A DNA stretch of 25,935 bases from the NCBI GenBank assembly GCA_028684915.1, contig JAQUEZ010000047.1:10930-36864 (forward strand). Direction: 5' to 3'. The translations under genes were made by a program, and so were the position numbers. This document shows positions 15,854 to 23,171 of this stretch, one piece after another; the first letter of the stretch is position 1, and each line of letters opens with the position of its first letter. The notes below the pieces were generated by a model. The model was not told the DNA's origin, did no database searches, and worked only from the letters and a program-made list of their open reading frames with translations. This DNA comes from Desulfobulbus sp. (GTDB taxonomy: Bacteria > Desulfobacterota > Desulfobulbia > Desulfobulbales > Desulfobulbaceae).

Positions 15854-16759
15854 ATGTTGTCCGATGGTGTGCAAAAGATGCTGCCGATCATGGCTTTGTT
15901 GTTGGCCATGGCACTTTGGGGCAGTTCGTTTGTGGCCTTGAAATACAGTTTTCAGGAAATGCATCCCCTTATGGTCATTCTGGGGAGGATGGTGGTCGCG
16001 TCTCTTTGTTTTGTTCCTTTTATACGGTCATTGGCCAGGGGCGGGATACGTCGGTGTCATGCACTCCCCGTGCTGTTGATGTGCCTGTGCGAGCCCTGTT
16101 GCTACTTTCTTTTTGAAACGGCAGCTTTAACCCGTACCAGCGCTTCACAGGCCGCTTTGATTACCACCATGCTACCGTTGATGGTAGCCCTATCTGCAGG
16201 TATGTTCCTTGGCGAACGGATTTCTCCGCGGACCATCGGCGGCTTTGTCGTTGCTGCGACGGGAGCTCTCTGGTTGAGCCTTGGCGGCCAGGAAACCCAG
16301 CAGGCGCCCCAACCGGTTTTGGGGAACTTTCTTGAGTTCATGGCCATGATTTGCGCGACGGGCTATACTATTCTAATGAAACGGTTAAGTAAAGAACTCC
16401 ATCCGTTTTTTCTTACCGGGATCCAGGCTTTTACGGGGGCCATCTTTTTTGCTCCCGTCCTGCTCTTCCCCTCGGTGCGTGCCACCACCCTGACCTGGGG
16501 CGGCTTTGGCGCAATTCTCTATCTGGGGATCGTCGTCAGTATGGGCGCCTATGGTATGTACAACTACGGCATCAGTCGGATTCCTGCCAGTCAGGCCTCG
16601 GCCTTTGTCAATCTGATTCCGGCCTTTTCCATCCTCCTCAGCTACCTGATCCTAGGAGAGCGACTCAATTTCTCTCAATGGATGGCCTGTGCCCTAGTCT
16701 TTGGCGGTGTGTTGGTCAGCCAGGATAATTTTGCAGGCCAGCGGAGGGCTGTTGCATGA
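15854..16759 (+). CDS. EamA/DMT-family membrane transporter
   Basis: 301-residue inner-membrane protein with about ten hydrophobic segments in two EamA halves: the first from LPIMALLLAMALWGSSFVALKYSF, the second from FLEFMAMICATGYTILMKRLSKEL to QWMACALVFGGVLVS. The motifs PLMVALSAGMFLGERISPRTIGGF and IPAFSILLSYLILGERLNFSQW are the paired late-helix signatures of drug/metabolite exporters. Substrate is unknown; family members export amino acids, metabolites or drugs. The frame is open from 15686, but that part overlaps the divergent gene, and hydrophobic sequence begins only after the ATG at 15854, which follows AAGAGTGAG. Its stop overlaps the next start by ATGA (16756-16759). Confidence 0.92.
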   Translation: MLSDGVQKMLPIMALLLAMALWGSSFVALKYSFQEMHPLMVILGRMVVASLCFVPFIRSLARGGIRRCHALPVLLMCLCEPCCYFLFETAALTRTSASQAALITTMLPLMVALSAGMFLGERISPRTIGGFVVAATGALWLSLGGQETQQAPQPVLGNFLEFMAMICATGYTILMKRLSKELHPFFLTGIQAFTGAIFFAPVLLFPSVRATTLTWGGFGAILYLGIVVSMGAYGMYNYGISRIPASQASAFVNLIPAFSILLSYLILGERLNFSQWMACALVFGGVLVSQDNFAGQRRAVA

Positions 16760-16956
16760 ACAGAGGACTGATAATGATCGGCCTGATCTGCCTGCTCGTT
16801 GGGTTGTTCTGGCCTTGGTTGAAACAGTTGCCGCTTGGTCGTCTTCCCGGTGACATTCTCATTGTGCGTGATACCTTTCGCTTCTCCTTTCCGGTGACCA
16901 GTTGCATCGTGGTGAGCCTGGTGCTCTCGTTGTTGGTGTGGCTTTTTCGTCGGTAG
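16756..16956 (+). CDS. Small two-helix membrane protein (DUF2905)
   Basis: 66 residues with two transmembrane helices (about residues 4-22 and 45-63) separated by LGRLPGDILIVRDTFRFSFPVT. That GRLPGDI...F-P-T/S loop and length match the DUF2905 family, whose function is unknown. Its ATG overlaps the stop of the EamA gene (ATGA), so translation is coupled, and 23 bp separate it from the next gene. Confidence 0.88.
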   Translation: MNRGLIMIGLICLLVGLFWPWLKQLPLGRLPGDILIVRDTFRFSFPVTSCIVVSLVLSLLVWLFRR

Positions 16957-16979
16957 CGGGTTGGTTGGAGATGTATTTT

Positions 16980-17735
16980 TTGCCTGAAGATAATCAATTG
17001 GAGCACCGCCGAAGCGGTGGCTGGTGTGCTCGTTGCGGCCTGTTCCATCACTTGCCTGCCGTGCCGGTATTGGATGATTGCCGTGCGCTTATGGCCCATT
17101 TTGAGGCATCCGGTCGTATCGATGGCCTGGAGCCGGGTACAGATGCTCACCCCGGTTGTACTACTGCCCCTCTTTTTGCCACGGGAGGAGGAAAGATGTT
17201 CGGGATACTTGCCTGCAGAGATGCCGTCGGAAAACGGGTTTTGCTTCGGGCTTTTTCCGGGCAGTTTAACGGCCTGTGGCAGGTGCCCGGCTGGGTGGGG
17301 CCCATCTTTGATGAGGCTCGTTTCAGTGCGTTGGTCGATGCGCCTGATCGGCAGATCAAAGCTCTGGGCAGCGAACTAGAAGGACTTGAGCCCCATACCT
17401 CCCGTTATCGACTGGTCAGGCGGCAGAGGCGGCAGCTTTCGCAGCAGCTGATGCGGGCCATCCATGATCTGTATCGACTGACCAATTTTCGCGGAAATAC
17501 GGCGCCTCTCATGGATGTTTTTTTGGGCAAAGGTATTCCACCGGCGGGAACCGGTGACTGTTGTGGACCAAAACTTGTGCACCAGGCGGCCTTAAATGGA
17601 CTGCGGCCGGAGGCCATGGCCGAGTTTTATTGGGGCGCTGCCAATAATTCGGGAACCAAGCAGCACGGGCAGTGGTATCCGGCCTGTGCCGCGAAATGTC
17701 AGCCTATCCTCGGATTTCAACTCTGCGGTCTGTGA
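16980..17735 (+). CDS. N-terminal-domain homologue of long RluA-type pseudouridine synthases, as a separate protein
   Basis: About 251 residues. The tail (PPAGTGDCCGPKLVHQAALN, then RPEAMAEFYWGA, QHGQWYPACAAKCQPILGF) and the KMFGILACRD...AFSGQFNGLWQVPGW block match, from memory, the N-terminal region of the roughly 550-residue RluA-type synthases in Vibrio and relatives, where it is fused to the catalytic domain. An N-terminal WCARCGLFHHLP could bind a metal. A helical, highly basic middle (RRQRRQLSQQLMRAIHDLYR) may contact RNA. The role of this domain is unknown to me. Start: TTG at 16980 with GGAG nine bases upstream; the ATG at 16971 touches that GGAG and is less likely. Its stop overlaps the start of the catalytic gene (TGATG). 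Confidence 0.72.
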   Translation: MPEDNQLEHRRSGGWCARCGLFHHLPAVPVLDDCRALMAHFEASGRIDGLEPGTDAHPGCTTAPLFATGGGKMFGILACRDAVGKRVLLRAFSGQFNGLWQVPGWVGPIFDEARFSALVDAPDRQIKALGSELEGLEPHTSRYRLVRRQRRQLSQQLMRAIHDLYRLTNFRGNTAPLMDVFLGKGIPPAGTGDCCGPKLVHQAALNGLRPEAMAEFYWGAANNSGTKQHGQWYPACAAKCQPILGFQLCGL

Positions 17736-17737
17736 TG
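17733..17737 (+). promoter_or_regulatory. TGATG stop/start overlap coupling the two pseudouridine-synthase genes
   Basis: The TGA (17733-17735) of the upstream gene shares its A with the ATG (17735-17737) of the next. No convincing Shine-Dalgarno precedes this ATG, so termination-reinitiation is the likely way the second gene is translated, keeping the products near 1:1. Confidence 0.75.
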
Positions 17738-18406
17738 CAACTGGAAATCGAGGTGCTCTATCAGGATCAGGATTTGGTGGTGGTCAATAAGCCGGGTGGG
17801 CTTTTGGCAGTGCCTGGCCGAGGTCCGGATAAGCAGGACTGCGTCACCGCCCGGGTTCGCCGGCTGATCCCCGAGTGCATTGCGCAACCGGCTGTGCATC
17901 GGCTGGATATGGATACTTCCGGGTTGATGGTCCTTGGTCTGACCGTCGAGTCTCATCGTCATCTTTCCGGCCAGTTTGCCGAGCGGAGGGTGGCAAAACG
18001 ATACCTGGCTCTATTGACCGGCAAGGTGATGGAAGAGGCAGGGGAGATCCAGCTTCGTTTTCGTTTGGATCCGCAGAATCGGCCCTATCAGGTCTATGAT
18101 CCGGTGCAGGGTAAGTTGGGGATCACCCAATGGCAGAGGCGGACAGTCGTTGCCGGACAAAGCCTGATCGAGTTCACGCCCCTGACCGGTCGTACCCATC
18201 AACTCCGTCTTCATGCGGCCCATCCTTTGGGGCTTGGGCATCCCATCGTCGGTGATCGACTCTATGGGAGCGGGCAACGAGGAGATACCCTCTGTTTGCA
18301 CGCGGCCTGGCTGCAGTTTTTTCATCCCGCCAGTGGCGCCTTGATGCGCTTTTCCTCTATCGCTCCTTTTTTAAACAATCAGTTTGATTTTTTTAGAAAA
18401 AAATAG
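17735..18406 (+). CDS. RluA-family pseudouridine synthase
   Basis: A 223-residue catalytic domain that isomerises uridine to pseudouridine in rRNA or tRNA. LYQDQDLVVVNKPGGLLAVPGRG, the catalytic Asp58 in VHRLDMDTSGLMV, KRYLALLTG, and TPLTGRTHQLRLHAAHPLGLGHPIVGDRLYG are the classical RluA motifs in order. There is no S4 domain. The length and the VPGRGPDKQD motif are closest to RluA/RluA-like enzymes acting on 23S U746 and tRNA U32, but the target is inferred. The frame is open from 17672; the ATG at 17735 fits the usual N-terminus and the TGATG overlap. The product of the preceding gene is probably its partner. It ends four bases from the convergent LysM gene with no terminator between. Confidence 0.93.
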   Translation: MQLEIEVLYQDQDLVVVNKPGGLLAVPGRGPDKQDCVTARVRRLIPECIAQPAVHRLDMDTSGLMVLGLTVESHRHLSGQFAERRVAKRYLALLTGKVMEEAGEIQLRFRLDPQNRPYQVYDPVQGKLGITQWQRRTVVAGQSLIEFTPLTGRTHQLRLHAAHPLGLGHPIVGDRLYGSGQRGDTLCLHAAWLQFFHPASGALMRFSSIAPFLNNQFDFFRKK

Positions 18407-18410
18407 GTGA

Positions 18411-19514
18411 TTAGGGCTTGTTGGCGCAGTGATTTTTTACGCCGGTGAGTCGGATTTGCATACCTGAAACCAGGAGGTCGGGGTTTTTGATCTGATTGTG
18501 GTTGAGTGTATGCATTTGTCGCCACGCATCCTGGTTGCAGAAGAGGCGTTCGGCAATTTTACTCAGCGAGTCACCTGGCTGCACGGTATACATTTTTTCC
18601 TGAGCCTGAGCCGAGGGATTTTCTTCGACAGGGGGGAATTGTGCGGTGGTCGTGAGGAGCGGATGCTCCGGTTCGGTAACGGGTAAGGACTGCTGAGCGG
18701 TCATCACGGGCGTATCTACCGCAATCGGTGCTGGTGAACTAGGTGTTTTGGTGACAGGAAGAGTGGCAGGCTCCGGCTTTTTTTCAGTGGAGATAACGGT
18801 TGGGGGCGTGTCGGCCTGTGGACCTACTGCAGCCACAGGCGCAGGCTTAACCGGATTCGACGGTGGTGCAATGGCGGTAAGTTCATGAGGAGGTTGTGCA
18901 GGTTGTGGTTTTGCTTGATCCGCGTGGAGCACGGGTTGTTTGCTGGTGGGTACGGGAGTTGGCATGGATACCTTGACGGGTGCGGCGGGCAAAGGCGTTA
19001 CTGGTGCGGTTTTGGCCGTGATCGGTACCGTTGTTGCCGACCTCAAGGGGAGGGCATTGAATCCTGGATGGCCCATGGACCACCAGATTCCGCTGCCAAA
19101 ACCGAGAAACACCACTGTGCCAATCAGGGCGCCAAAGGCTCTCGTTTTGCCTGTTGCGGAAGTTTGCACCGCCTGGGCTCGGATTCGCTTGGACCGCAGA
19201 CGGACTGCATTGGCCAGGTCCAACGCCTCGGTGACCCGTTTGCAATGATCCTGGATTCCGGGGAAGTCAGAGGCAAAACCGGACACTCGCTGGTAGCATT
19301 CCTGGGCTTCGAGGTTTTTTCCCTCCTGCTCCAGGGCCTCGCCCTCGGCAACGCTGGTTGTGGCTTGGGTCCAGAGTTGCTGCTGCTGGGATTCCAGTGC
19401 TTGCCGTTCTTCCGGTTCCATTTCCTCACCGTGCATGGTGAGCAGTGTGCCTGCCTCGACAAGGCGTCCGGCGTCTAAGAGGGTTTGAATGTCAGTCGAT
19501 GAGATGGGGGACAA
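18411..19514 (-). CDS. Single-pass membrane protein with C-terminal LysM domain
   Basis: 367 residues. A cytoplasmic N-terminal part (1-125) of helical, TPR-like character (EGEALEQEGKNLEAQECYQRV) is followed by one transmembrane helix (about 126-146), then a Pro/Ala/Thr-rich linker (about 150-305) and a LysM domain (about 309-356, YTVQPGDSLSKIAERLF...VSGMQIRL). LysM binds peptidoglycan, so the protein likely spans from cytoplasm to cell wall; what the cytoplasmic part senses or holds is unknown. The start is a TTG at 19514 with AGGAG eight bases upstream. A promoter candidate lies at 19552-19581. It converges with the pseudouridine-synthase gene four bases away. Confidence 0.85.
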   Translation of the reverse strand: MSPISSTDIQTLLDAGRLVEAGTLLTMHGEEMEPEERQALESQQQQLWTQATTSVAEGEALEQEGKNLEAQECYQRVSGFASDFPGIQDHCKRVTEALDLANAVRLRSKRIRAQAVQTSATGKTRAFGALIGTVVFLGFGSGIWWSMGHPGFNALPLRSATTVPITAKTAPVTPLPAAPVKVSMPTPVPTSKQPVLHADQAKPQPAQPPHELTAIAPPSNPVKPAPVAAVGPQADTPPTVISTEKKPEPATLPVTKTPSSPAPIAVDTPVMTAQQSLPVTEPEHPLLTTTAQFPPVEENPSAQAQEKMYTVQPGDSLSKIAERLFCNQDAWRQMHTLNHNQIKNPDLLVSGMQIRLTGVKNHCANKP

Positions 19515-19551
19515 GGCTTATGCTCCTGAAATGGAAATGATCATGAGAAGG

Positions 19552-19581
19552 AGGGTAGCTTTTTGCGAGAGTCTTTGTCAA
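19552..19581 (-). promoter_or_regulatory. Candidate sigma-70 promoter for the LysM gene
   Basis: On the minus strand TTGACA (19581-19576), 18 bases, TACCCT (19557-19552), placed between the mdh terminator and the TTG start at 19514, giving a leader of about 30 nt. Confidence 0.5.
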
Positions 19582-19594
19582 GAGATCGAAAAAA

Positions 19595-19630
19595 CAAATA
19601 AAAAAAGGGGTACCCGCAAAGGGCACCCCT
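19595..19630 (-). terminator. Rho-independent terminator of mdh
   Basis: On the minus strand AGGGGTGCCC (19630-19621), a 5-base loop and GGGTACCCCT (19615-19606) pair over ten positions with one G-U wobble, followed by a T-run (19605-19595, interrupted once). It lies about 30 bp after the mdh stop. Confidence 0.93.
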
Positions 19631-19658
19631 ACAAACCATCTCAAATGGAGAAGTGGTC

Positions 19659-20639
19659 TTATTTGATGTGCTCGGCAACGGCGTCGCGCTCACTCTGGAG
19701 CTCGGCCTCGGTCTTTTTGATCATCTCACGGCTGAAGTCGCTGATTTCCAGACCTTCAACGATCTTCCAGTCGCCACCCTCGCAGATGATCGGGAAGGCA
19801 AAGATCAGATTCTCGTCAACACCGTAAGGGTTGCCCTTACTGTTTACACCCATGCTGACCCACTTGCCGTTGCTGCCCAGAGCCCAGTTGCGCATATGAT
19901 CAACGGCTGCGGAAGCCGCAGAAGCTGCAGAGGAAGCGCCGCGAGCTTTGATGATGGCGGCACCACGCTGCTGAACGGTGGGGATGAAGTAGTTGTTGTT
20001 CCACTCATCGTCAACCAGTGATTTTACGGCTTTGCCAGCGACGGTTGCATAGCTGATGTCCGGATACTGGGTGGAGGAATGGTTACCCCAAACGACAACT
20101 TTCTCAACCTCGCTGGAATGGTTGCCGGTCTTCTCGGCGATCTGCGACATGGCACGGTTGTGATCCAGACGCATCATTGCGGTCACGTGGCGCGGGTTGA
20201 GTTTCGGTGCATTCTTCAGGCAGATCAGGGCGTTGGTGTTCGCCGGGTTGCCGACAACCAAAATGCGGACATTGGGGTTGGCGTTGTCGCTCAGAGCCTT
20301 GCCCTGTACGGTGAATATGGCGCCGTTGGCGTTGAGCAGGTCGGAACGCTCCATGCCCGGACCACGAGGACGGGAACCCACCAACAGAGCGAAGTCGACA
20401 TCTTTGAAAGCGACATTGGGATCATCGGTGGCGATAACGCCTGCAACCAGCGGGAAGGCGCAGTCGTTAAGCTCCATCAAAACACCCTGCAGGGCGCCCA
20501 TTGCCGGGGGAATTTCTAGAAGCTGCAGGATGACAGGTTGATCAGGTCCGAGCATGGTACCGCTGGCGATGCGGAAAATGAGGGAATAGCTGATCTGGCC
20601 GGCAGCTCCGGTTACTGCTACACGTACTGGTGCTTTCAT
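19659..20639 (-). CDS. mdh: Malate dehydrogenase (cytosolic type)
   Basis: Interconverts malate and oxaloacetate with NAD(P); 326 residues. The N-terminal VTGAAGQI (residues 9-16) is the dinucleotide-binding loop. Arg92 and Arg98 ([14 protein letters not shown]) bind substrate, MRLDHNRA (156-163) carries the catalytic Asp159 and Arg162, and His187 ([11 protein letters not shown]) is the proton acceptor. These are the signatures of the 326-330-residue type shared with plant/animal cytosolic MDH rather than the E. coli type. AAGGAG lies six to seven bases before the ATG. It seems to be monocistronic: promoter candidate at 20927-20955, a leader of about 280 nt with a repeated element next to the ribosome site, and a strong terminator at 19595-19630. 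Confidence 0.96.
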   Translation of the reverse strand: MKAPVRVAVTGAAGQISYSLIFRIASGTMLGPDQPVILQLLEIPPAMGALQGVLMELNDCAFPLVAGVIATDDPNVAFKDVDFALLVGSRPRGPGMERSDLLNANGAIFTVQGKALSDNANPNVRILVVGNPANTNALICLKNAPKLNPRHVTAMMRLDHNRAMSQIAEKTGNHSSEVEKVVVWGNHSSTQYPDISYATVAGKAVKSLVDDEWNNNYFIPTVQQRGAAIIKARGASSAASAASAAVDHMRNWALGSNGKWVSMGVNSKGNPYGVDENLIFAFPIICEGGDWKIVEGLEISDFSREMIKKTEAELQSERDAVAEHIK

Positions 20640-20926
20640 TTGTTTCTCCTTGTTGTTGAACCTACCAAATTAGTAGACCAAAAATTGGTAACTACCATCA
20701 GTTGTCATGCAAATCCCCAAAGGGACTGTAGATCAAGAAACGAACTCGGTACTCATGTGAAGCAAGATATGGGGTGGAATTGAGGTGCGGGAATGTGTTT
20801 GGGCAAGGTCGTTGAGACCGGTGGGACGCGTGTCGTGGCTGGCACGGCCCGGGAGGCGGAAGAAAAGTTGAAGAATTCTCGAACGCTCCATCCAAAGAGG
20901 CAGATTCCCTTTCAAATCCGCCGTTA
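20640..20926 (-). promoter_or_regulatory. Long leader of mdh with a repeat cluster near the ribosome site
   Basis: The region from 20640 to 20998 has no credible gene. If transcription begins at the promoter at 20927-20955, the mdh leader is about 280 nt. At 20662-20697, just before the Shine-Dalgarno, CTACCA occurs at both ends and an ACCAA/TTGGT inverted repeat lies inside (20677-20689). The element could be an operator or an RNA structure. I do not recognise a known riboswitch. Confidence 0.4.
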
Positions 20927-20955
20927 TTGATACAAATCAACGGCTGAAAAGTCAA
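20927..20955 (-). promoter_or_regulatory. Candidate sigma-70 promoter for mdh
   Basis: On the minus strand TTGACT (20955-20950), 17 bases, TATCAA (20932-20927). The -35 with flanks (GCTTGACTTTTCA, then one mismatch, then CCGTT) is shared with the hisS promoter candidate. Confidence 0.5.
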
Positions 20956-20998
20956 GCGCTGTTTCTCGGACTGTCCTTGGCTACAATAGAGATATTTT

Positions 20999-21526
20999 TC
21001 AGGAAATATGGGCGTATCGGTCGGCGATCACCATCATTAAGGTCTCATAGGTGAAACCCCAGATGAATCCTTCAGTTGCCGGAATGCAGGGGAAAAGGAC
21101 CTCTGGGCAGCGGGAACTCATCGGCCTTCTAATGATGTTTGCGCTATCTGCCACATAATCCAGATCCAGCCATTCATGGCAGCTGATTTCCGATTGTTGC
21201 AATTGAATGGGCGGGATTTTAGGAATTTCGAAGAGATAGGTGGTGACCGGGATCGGTTGGTTGAGGTGGTTGCCCGCCTGGCGTACCGGGTACTGTTTTA
21301 CCAGAAGATCAGTGGAGAGCTTTATGCCGCACTCCTCGTAGGTTTCGCGGATACAGGTTGCCAGCAGCGAGGGGTCGCCGTCGTCGCGACGCCCGCCGGG
21401 AAAAGAGTAGTGGCCGGACCAGGGATCACGGGGGTTGGCTTTTCGCTTCAGGACGAGGACCTCTGGTTCCGGATCGTAGATAATAATGGTGGCTACGGCT
21501 GCTTCTTTTTTAGTGAAAGATTCCAT
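20999..21526 (-). CDS. Nudix hydrolase, CoA pyrophosphatase-like
   Basis: 175 residues. The Nudix box runs from Gly45 to Ile68 (GRRDDGD, then RETYEECGI); the position usually Glu after G-x5 is Asp51, as I recall for the CoA pyrophosphatase/NudL-like group, which also shares LVLKRKANPRDPWSGHYSFPGG. Such enzymes hydrolyse CoA, acyl-CoA or related diphosphates; substrate here is inferred. The ATG at 21526 is preferred although the frame is open to 21574: the stop of an upstream small ORF ends two bases before it (TGATATG), and neither start has a good ribosome site. It is followed 45 bp later by the mdh promoter candidate, with no terminator seen. Confidence 0.85.
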   Translation of the reverse strand: MESFTKKEAAVATIIIYDPEPEVLVLKRKANPRDPWSGHYSFPGGRRDDGDPSLLATCIRETYEECGIKLSTDLLVKQYPVRQAGNHLNQPIPVTTYLFEIPKIPPIQLQQSEISCHEWLDLDYVADSANIIRRPMSSRCPEVLFPCIPATEGFIWGFTYETLMMVIADRYAHIS

Positions 21527-21527
21527 A

Positions 21528-21683
21528 TCAGTCTGTATAGCAAATTTCCGCACGATCCCCAAGGGCGGAATCAAGGAAATTCAGCGCGTTCATTGCTTCA
21601 GTCTCTCTTTTGTGCAGGCGCAAAATGCCCCATAGCCCTTGCATTTCCTGTACAATCCGGATGGTTTTTAGTACTTTCCACAT
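21528..21683 (-). CDS. Small hypothetical protein (51 aa) coupled to the Nudix gene
   Basis: A 51-residue frame from ATG 21683 (the frame stays open to a TTG at 21722) encodes a basic N-terminal half (MWKVLKTIRIVQEMQGLWG) and an acidic C-terminal end (LDSALGDRAEICYTD), predicted helical without a signal peptide. Its TGA (21530-21528) is one base from the ATG of the Nudix gene, an arrangement typical of coupled translation, and this is the main reason to think it is real. No family is recognised and the ribosome site is weak. Confidence 0.45.
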   Translation of the reverse strand: MWKVLKTIRIVQEMQGLWGILRLHKRETEAMNALNFLDSALGDRAEICYTD

Positions 21684-21700
21684 GGTGACGTTCTTGAAAA

Positions 21701-21745
21701 TTTTTACGAGAACGACAAACAAGATGGACTCGTAAAAAGTCCATC
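21701..21745. repeat. Overlapping inverted repeats with TGGACT-N7-AGTCCA core, copy 2
   Basis: GATGGACT (21723-21730) pairs with AGTCCATC (21738-21745) around 7 bases. Separately, TTTTTACGAG (21701-21710) pairs with CTCGTAAAAA (21729-21738). The two stems share bases, so only one can form. The element lies between the divergent small-ORF/Nudix and trkA genes. Confidence 0.7.
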
Positions 21746-21833
21746 AGGCAACAAATCGGCAAAAATGTCCTTCCCCGAACTGCAGGCCGCGCCCGGCCCT
21801 TAAACGCATCCCTGCCTCATCAAGAGTAACTCT

Positions 21834-23171
21834 ATGAATGTTCTCATTTACGGTGCCACCGAGACCGGATACATGGTGGCCTCGCAACTGTATCGCAAAC
21901 ATAATATCACCATAGTCGACGATCTCGATCGTTTGCCTGATAAGTTCAATAACCTCGATATCAGTTTCGTGGCGGGCAATGGCGCCGATGTCCAGGTCCT
22001 GGAGTCGGCCAACACGGCCAAAGCCGAGCTTTTTATTGCCTGCTCGCTGATCGACGAGGCCAATATCGTGGCCTGCTGGACTGCCAAGAAAATCACCGAG
22101 GCCGAGACTATCTGTTTCGTCCGGCGGATGGAGTTGTATCGCAACCTCAACTCGCTCTCGCAGAATAAATATCAGACCAAATATGATATCGACACCATCA
22201 TCTGGCCGGAACAGTTGCTCACCCAGGATATTTTCCGCATCATCTCAGTGCCCGATGCGATTGATGTGGAATATTTTGTCCGCGGTAAGGCCAAATTGTT
22301 CGAATATCGGATCAAGGAGAATTCCATCATCCGTGACCGGCGGATCATGGACTGCTCTTTTCCCGAAAATGTACTCATCGTCGGCATCACCCGCGATCAC
22401 AGCCTGTTTATCCCCAACGGCGCCACCACCATCCAGACCGATGACAAGGTCATCTTCATGGGTACCGGTCCGGCACTTGATATTCTGGCGGCGCAGTTTT
22501 TCCAAAACGTGAACACGATCAAAACTGCGGCCGTCATCGGTGGCGGGAGTGTCGGTTTTATGCTCTCTCAAAAGCTCGAGCAGGCTGGTATTAAAGTAAA
22601 GCTGATTGAGCATGACCGCAACCGCTGCATCTTCCTGGCCGACAACCTGAAAAAAAGTTTGATCCTCCAGGGCGATGGCACCGACCTCGAACTGCTTGAG
22701 GGCGAATCAATCGGTGATAGCGATGTCACCGTCTGCGTCACCAATAACGATGAAAAAAACCTGCTCTGCTCACTCCTGGTCAAGCAGCTGGGCTGCGAGC
22801 GGATTATTACTCGGGTGGGCAATGTCCGCAACTCGGCCCTCTTTGAGCGGGTTGGCATCGATGTGGTGGTCTCACCCCGAGATTCGGCCCTCAAAGAACT
22901 GCTCAATCGGCTCCATGCCAAGGATATCAACATCCTCGCCCTGGTTGAAGGTGGCCAGGGCGAGGTTCTGCGACTGACCCTGCCCGAAGGGTTTAAGGAA
23001 ACCCTGGTGCGCGATTTCAAGTTACCGGCTCGGGCAATTATCGGCGTGGTCAAACGCGGTCGCAACGTGATCTTTCCCCACGGTGAGACGGAACTGATGA
23101 CCGGGGATCAGCTGATCATCTTTACCATGGCCAAGGATGCCGAAGCCATTAAGGCGGTATTTGCCCGATGA
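21834..23171 (+). CDS. trkA: TrkA, regulatory NAD-binding subunit of Trk potassium uptake
   Basis: Peripheral cytoplasmic protein that gates TrkH in response to nucleotides; 445 residues. It consists of two RCK units: N1 (1-120) plus C1 (about 140-215, FEYRIKENSIIRDRRI...IFMGTG) and N2 (about 232-350) plus C2 (about 365-445). The second Rossmann motif is intact (VIGGGSVGFML), while the first reads YGATETGYMVA, with Thr9 in place of the middle Gly of GxGxxG. Start at ATG 21834, preceded by AAGAG. The stop overlaps the trkH start by ATGA, so the two are translationally coupled. Confidence 0.95.
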   Translation: MNVLIYGATETGYMVASQLYRKHNITIVDDLDRLPDKFNNLDISFVAGNGADVQVLESANTAKAELFIACSLIDEANIVACWTAKKITEAETICFVRRMELYRNLNSLSQNKYQTKYDIDTIIWPEQLLTQDIFRIISVPDAIDVEYFVRGKAKLFEYRIKENSIIRDRRIMDCSFPENVLIVGITRDHSLFIPNGATTIQTDDKVIFMGTGPALDILAAQFFQNVNTIKTAAVIGGGSVGFMLSQKLEQAGIKVKLIEHDRNRCIFLADNLKKSLILQGDGTDLELLEGESIGDSDVTVCVTNNDEKNLLCSLLVKQLGCERIITRVGNVRNSALFERVGIDVVVSPRDSALKELLNRLHAKDINILALVEGGQGEVLRLTLPEGFKETLVRDFKLPARAIIGVVKRGRNVIFPHGETELMTGDQLIIFTMAKDAEAIKAVFAR

